From JASEHD01 sp964471945 (GTDB taxonomy: Bacteria > Bacteroidota > Ignavibacteria > UBA10030 > SZUA-254), in assembly GCA_964471945.1 (NCBI GenBank), contig CAYYIJ010000116.1:1-5412 (forward strand): 5,412 nt of DNA, in the 5' to 3' direction. Each line of letters opens with the position of its first letter. Positions within the stretch are counted from its first letter, which is position 1. Positions 5,327 to 5,412 of this stretch are shown one piece after another. The notes under the pieces are model-generated. The model was given only the letters and a program-made list of their open reading frames with translations, had not been told where the DNA came from and searched no databases. The position numbers and the translations under genes are program-made.

Positions 5327-5412
5327 AAATTCCGGCGTCATGCTGAACTTGTTTCAGCATCTATATAAAGCAAGCAGGTTTGCTACGTTTAGATTCCGAA
5401 ACACCTGCCCGC
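5327..5412. repeat. Candidate dispersed intergenic repeat at the window end
   Basis: This stretch has no coding potential. It holds a clean hairpin, ATGCTGAA (5340-5347) with TTCAGCAT (5353-5360) around a CTTGT loop. A smaller hairpin follows, AGCAA (5369-5373) with TTGCT (5380-5384). CGTCATGCTGAACTTGTTTC resembles the hairpin-forming dispersed repeats seen between genes in Bacteroidota/Ignavibacteriota-like genomes. This is from memory and not checked. The core AACTTGTT also occurs at 5305-5312 and 4553-4560. The window ending here fits an assembly break in a repeat. Confidence 0.5.

Noticed and set aside
1..5412. CRISPR array, tRNA, rRNA, transposase or integrase
   Set aside because: No regularly spaced repeats, no cloverleaf or rRNA-like segments, and no recombinase motifs were seen on either strand.

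Overview
The window looks like a piece of a moderately AT-rich bacterial chromosome. Its host is perhaps a member of the FCB group (Bacteroidota / Ignavibacteriota-like). That placement is a weak inference. It rests on codon use, AT-rich intergenic DNA with few strong Shine-Dalgarno sites, and a hairpin-forming repeat at the right end of a kind I associate with such genomes. Both ends may be assembly edges: the left end cuts into tldD and the right end stops inside the repeat-like sequence.

Region 1 (3-4001, + strand) is a tight peptidase operon. TldD carries the zinc motif HEAVGH and a C-terminal Cys ligand. It overlaps by 4 nt with TldE/PmbA, the non-catalytic partner that lacks the motif. 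A third, unrelated peptidase-like gene follows 22 nt later, a short DUF885-type protein with HEGYPGHH. TldD and TldE would form the heterodimeric TldD/E protease, and the DUF885 protein is probably co-transcribed.

Region 2 (about 3962-4597) is the most interesting part. A DUF4160 / DUF2442 pair, a toxin-antitoxin-like two-gene module, lies between two copies of a 33-bp sequence (32/33 identical). The left copy is the 3' end of the DUF885 gene. The right copy is an orphan remnant that still reads, in the same frame, as the same C-terminal peptide followed by a stop. The simplest reading is that the module inserted at the 3' end of the DUF885 gene, with that end duplicated or regenerated, as in att-site integration. 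No recombinase lies inside the 596-bp unit.

Region 3 (4598-5285) holds an AT-rich hairpin that may terminate + strand transcription. Convergent to it is an unrecognised, AT-rich, Asn-rich minus-strand gene. Its annotated start is at 5054, but the frame stays open to 5285 without any start codon. A well-placed AGGA-ATG-ATG start at 5278 sits in another frame, separated from the open frame by an A6 run, so the gene looks frameshifted (natural or sequencing error). A TTGATT-N17-TATATT promoter lies just upstream.

Region 4 (about 5297-5412) has no gene. It contains two hairpins and AACTTGTT cores typical of a dispersed intergenic repeat.
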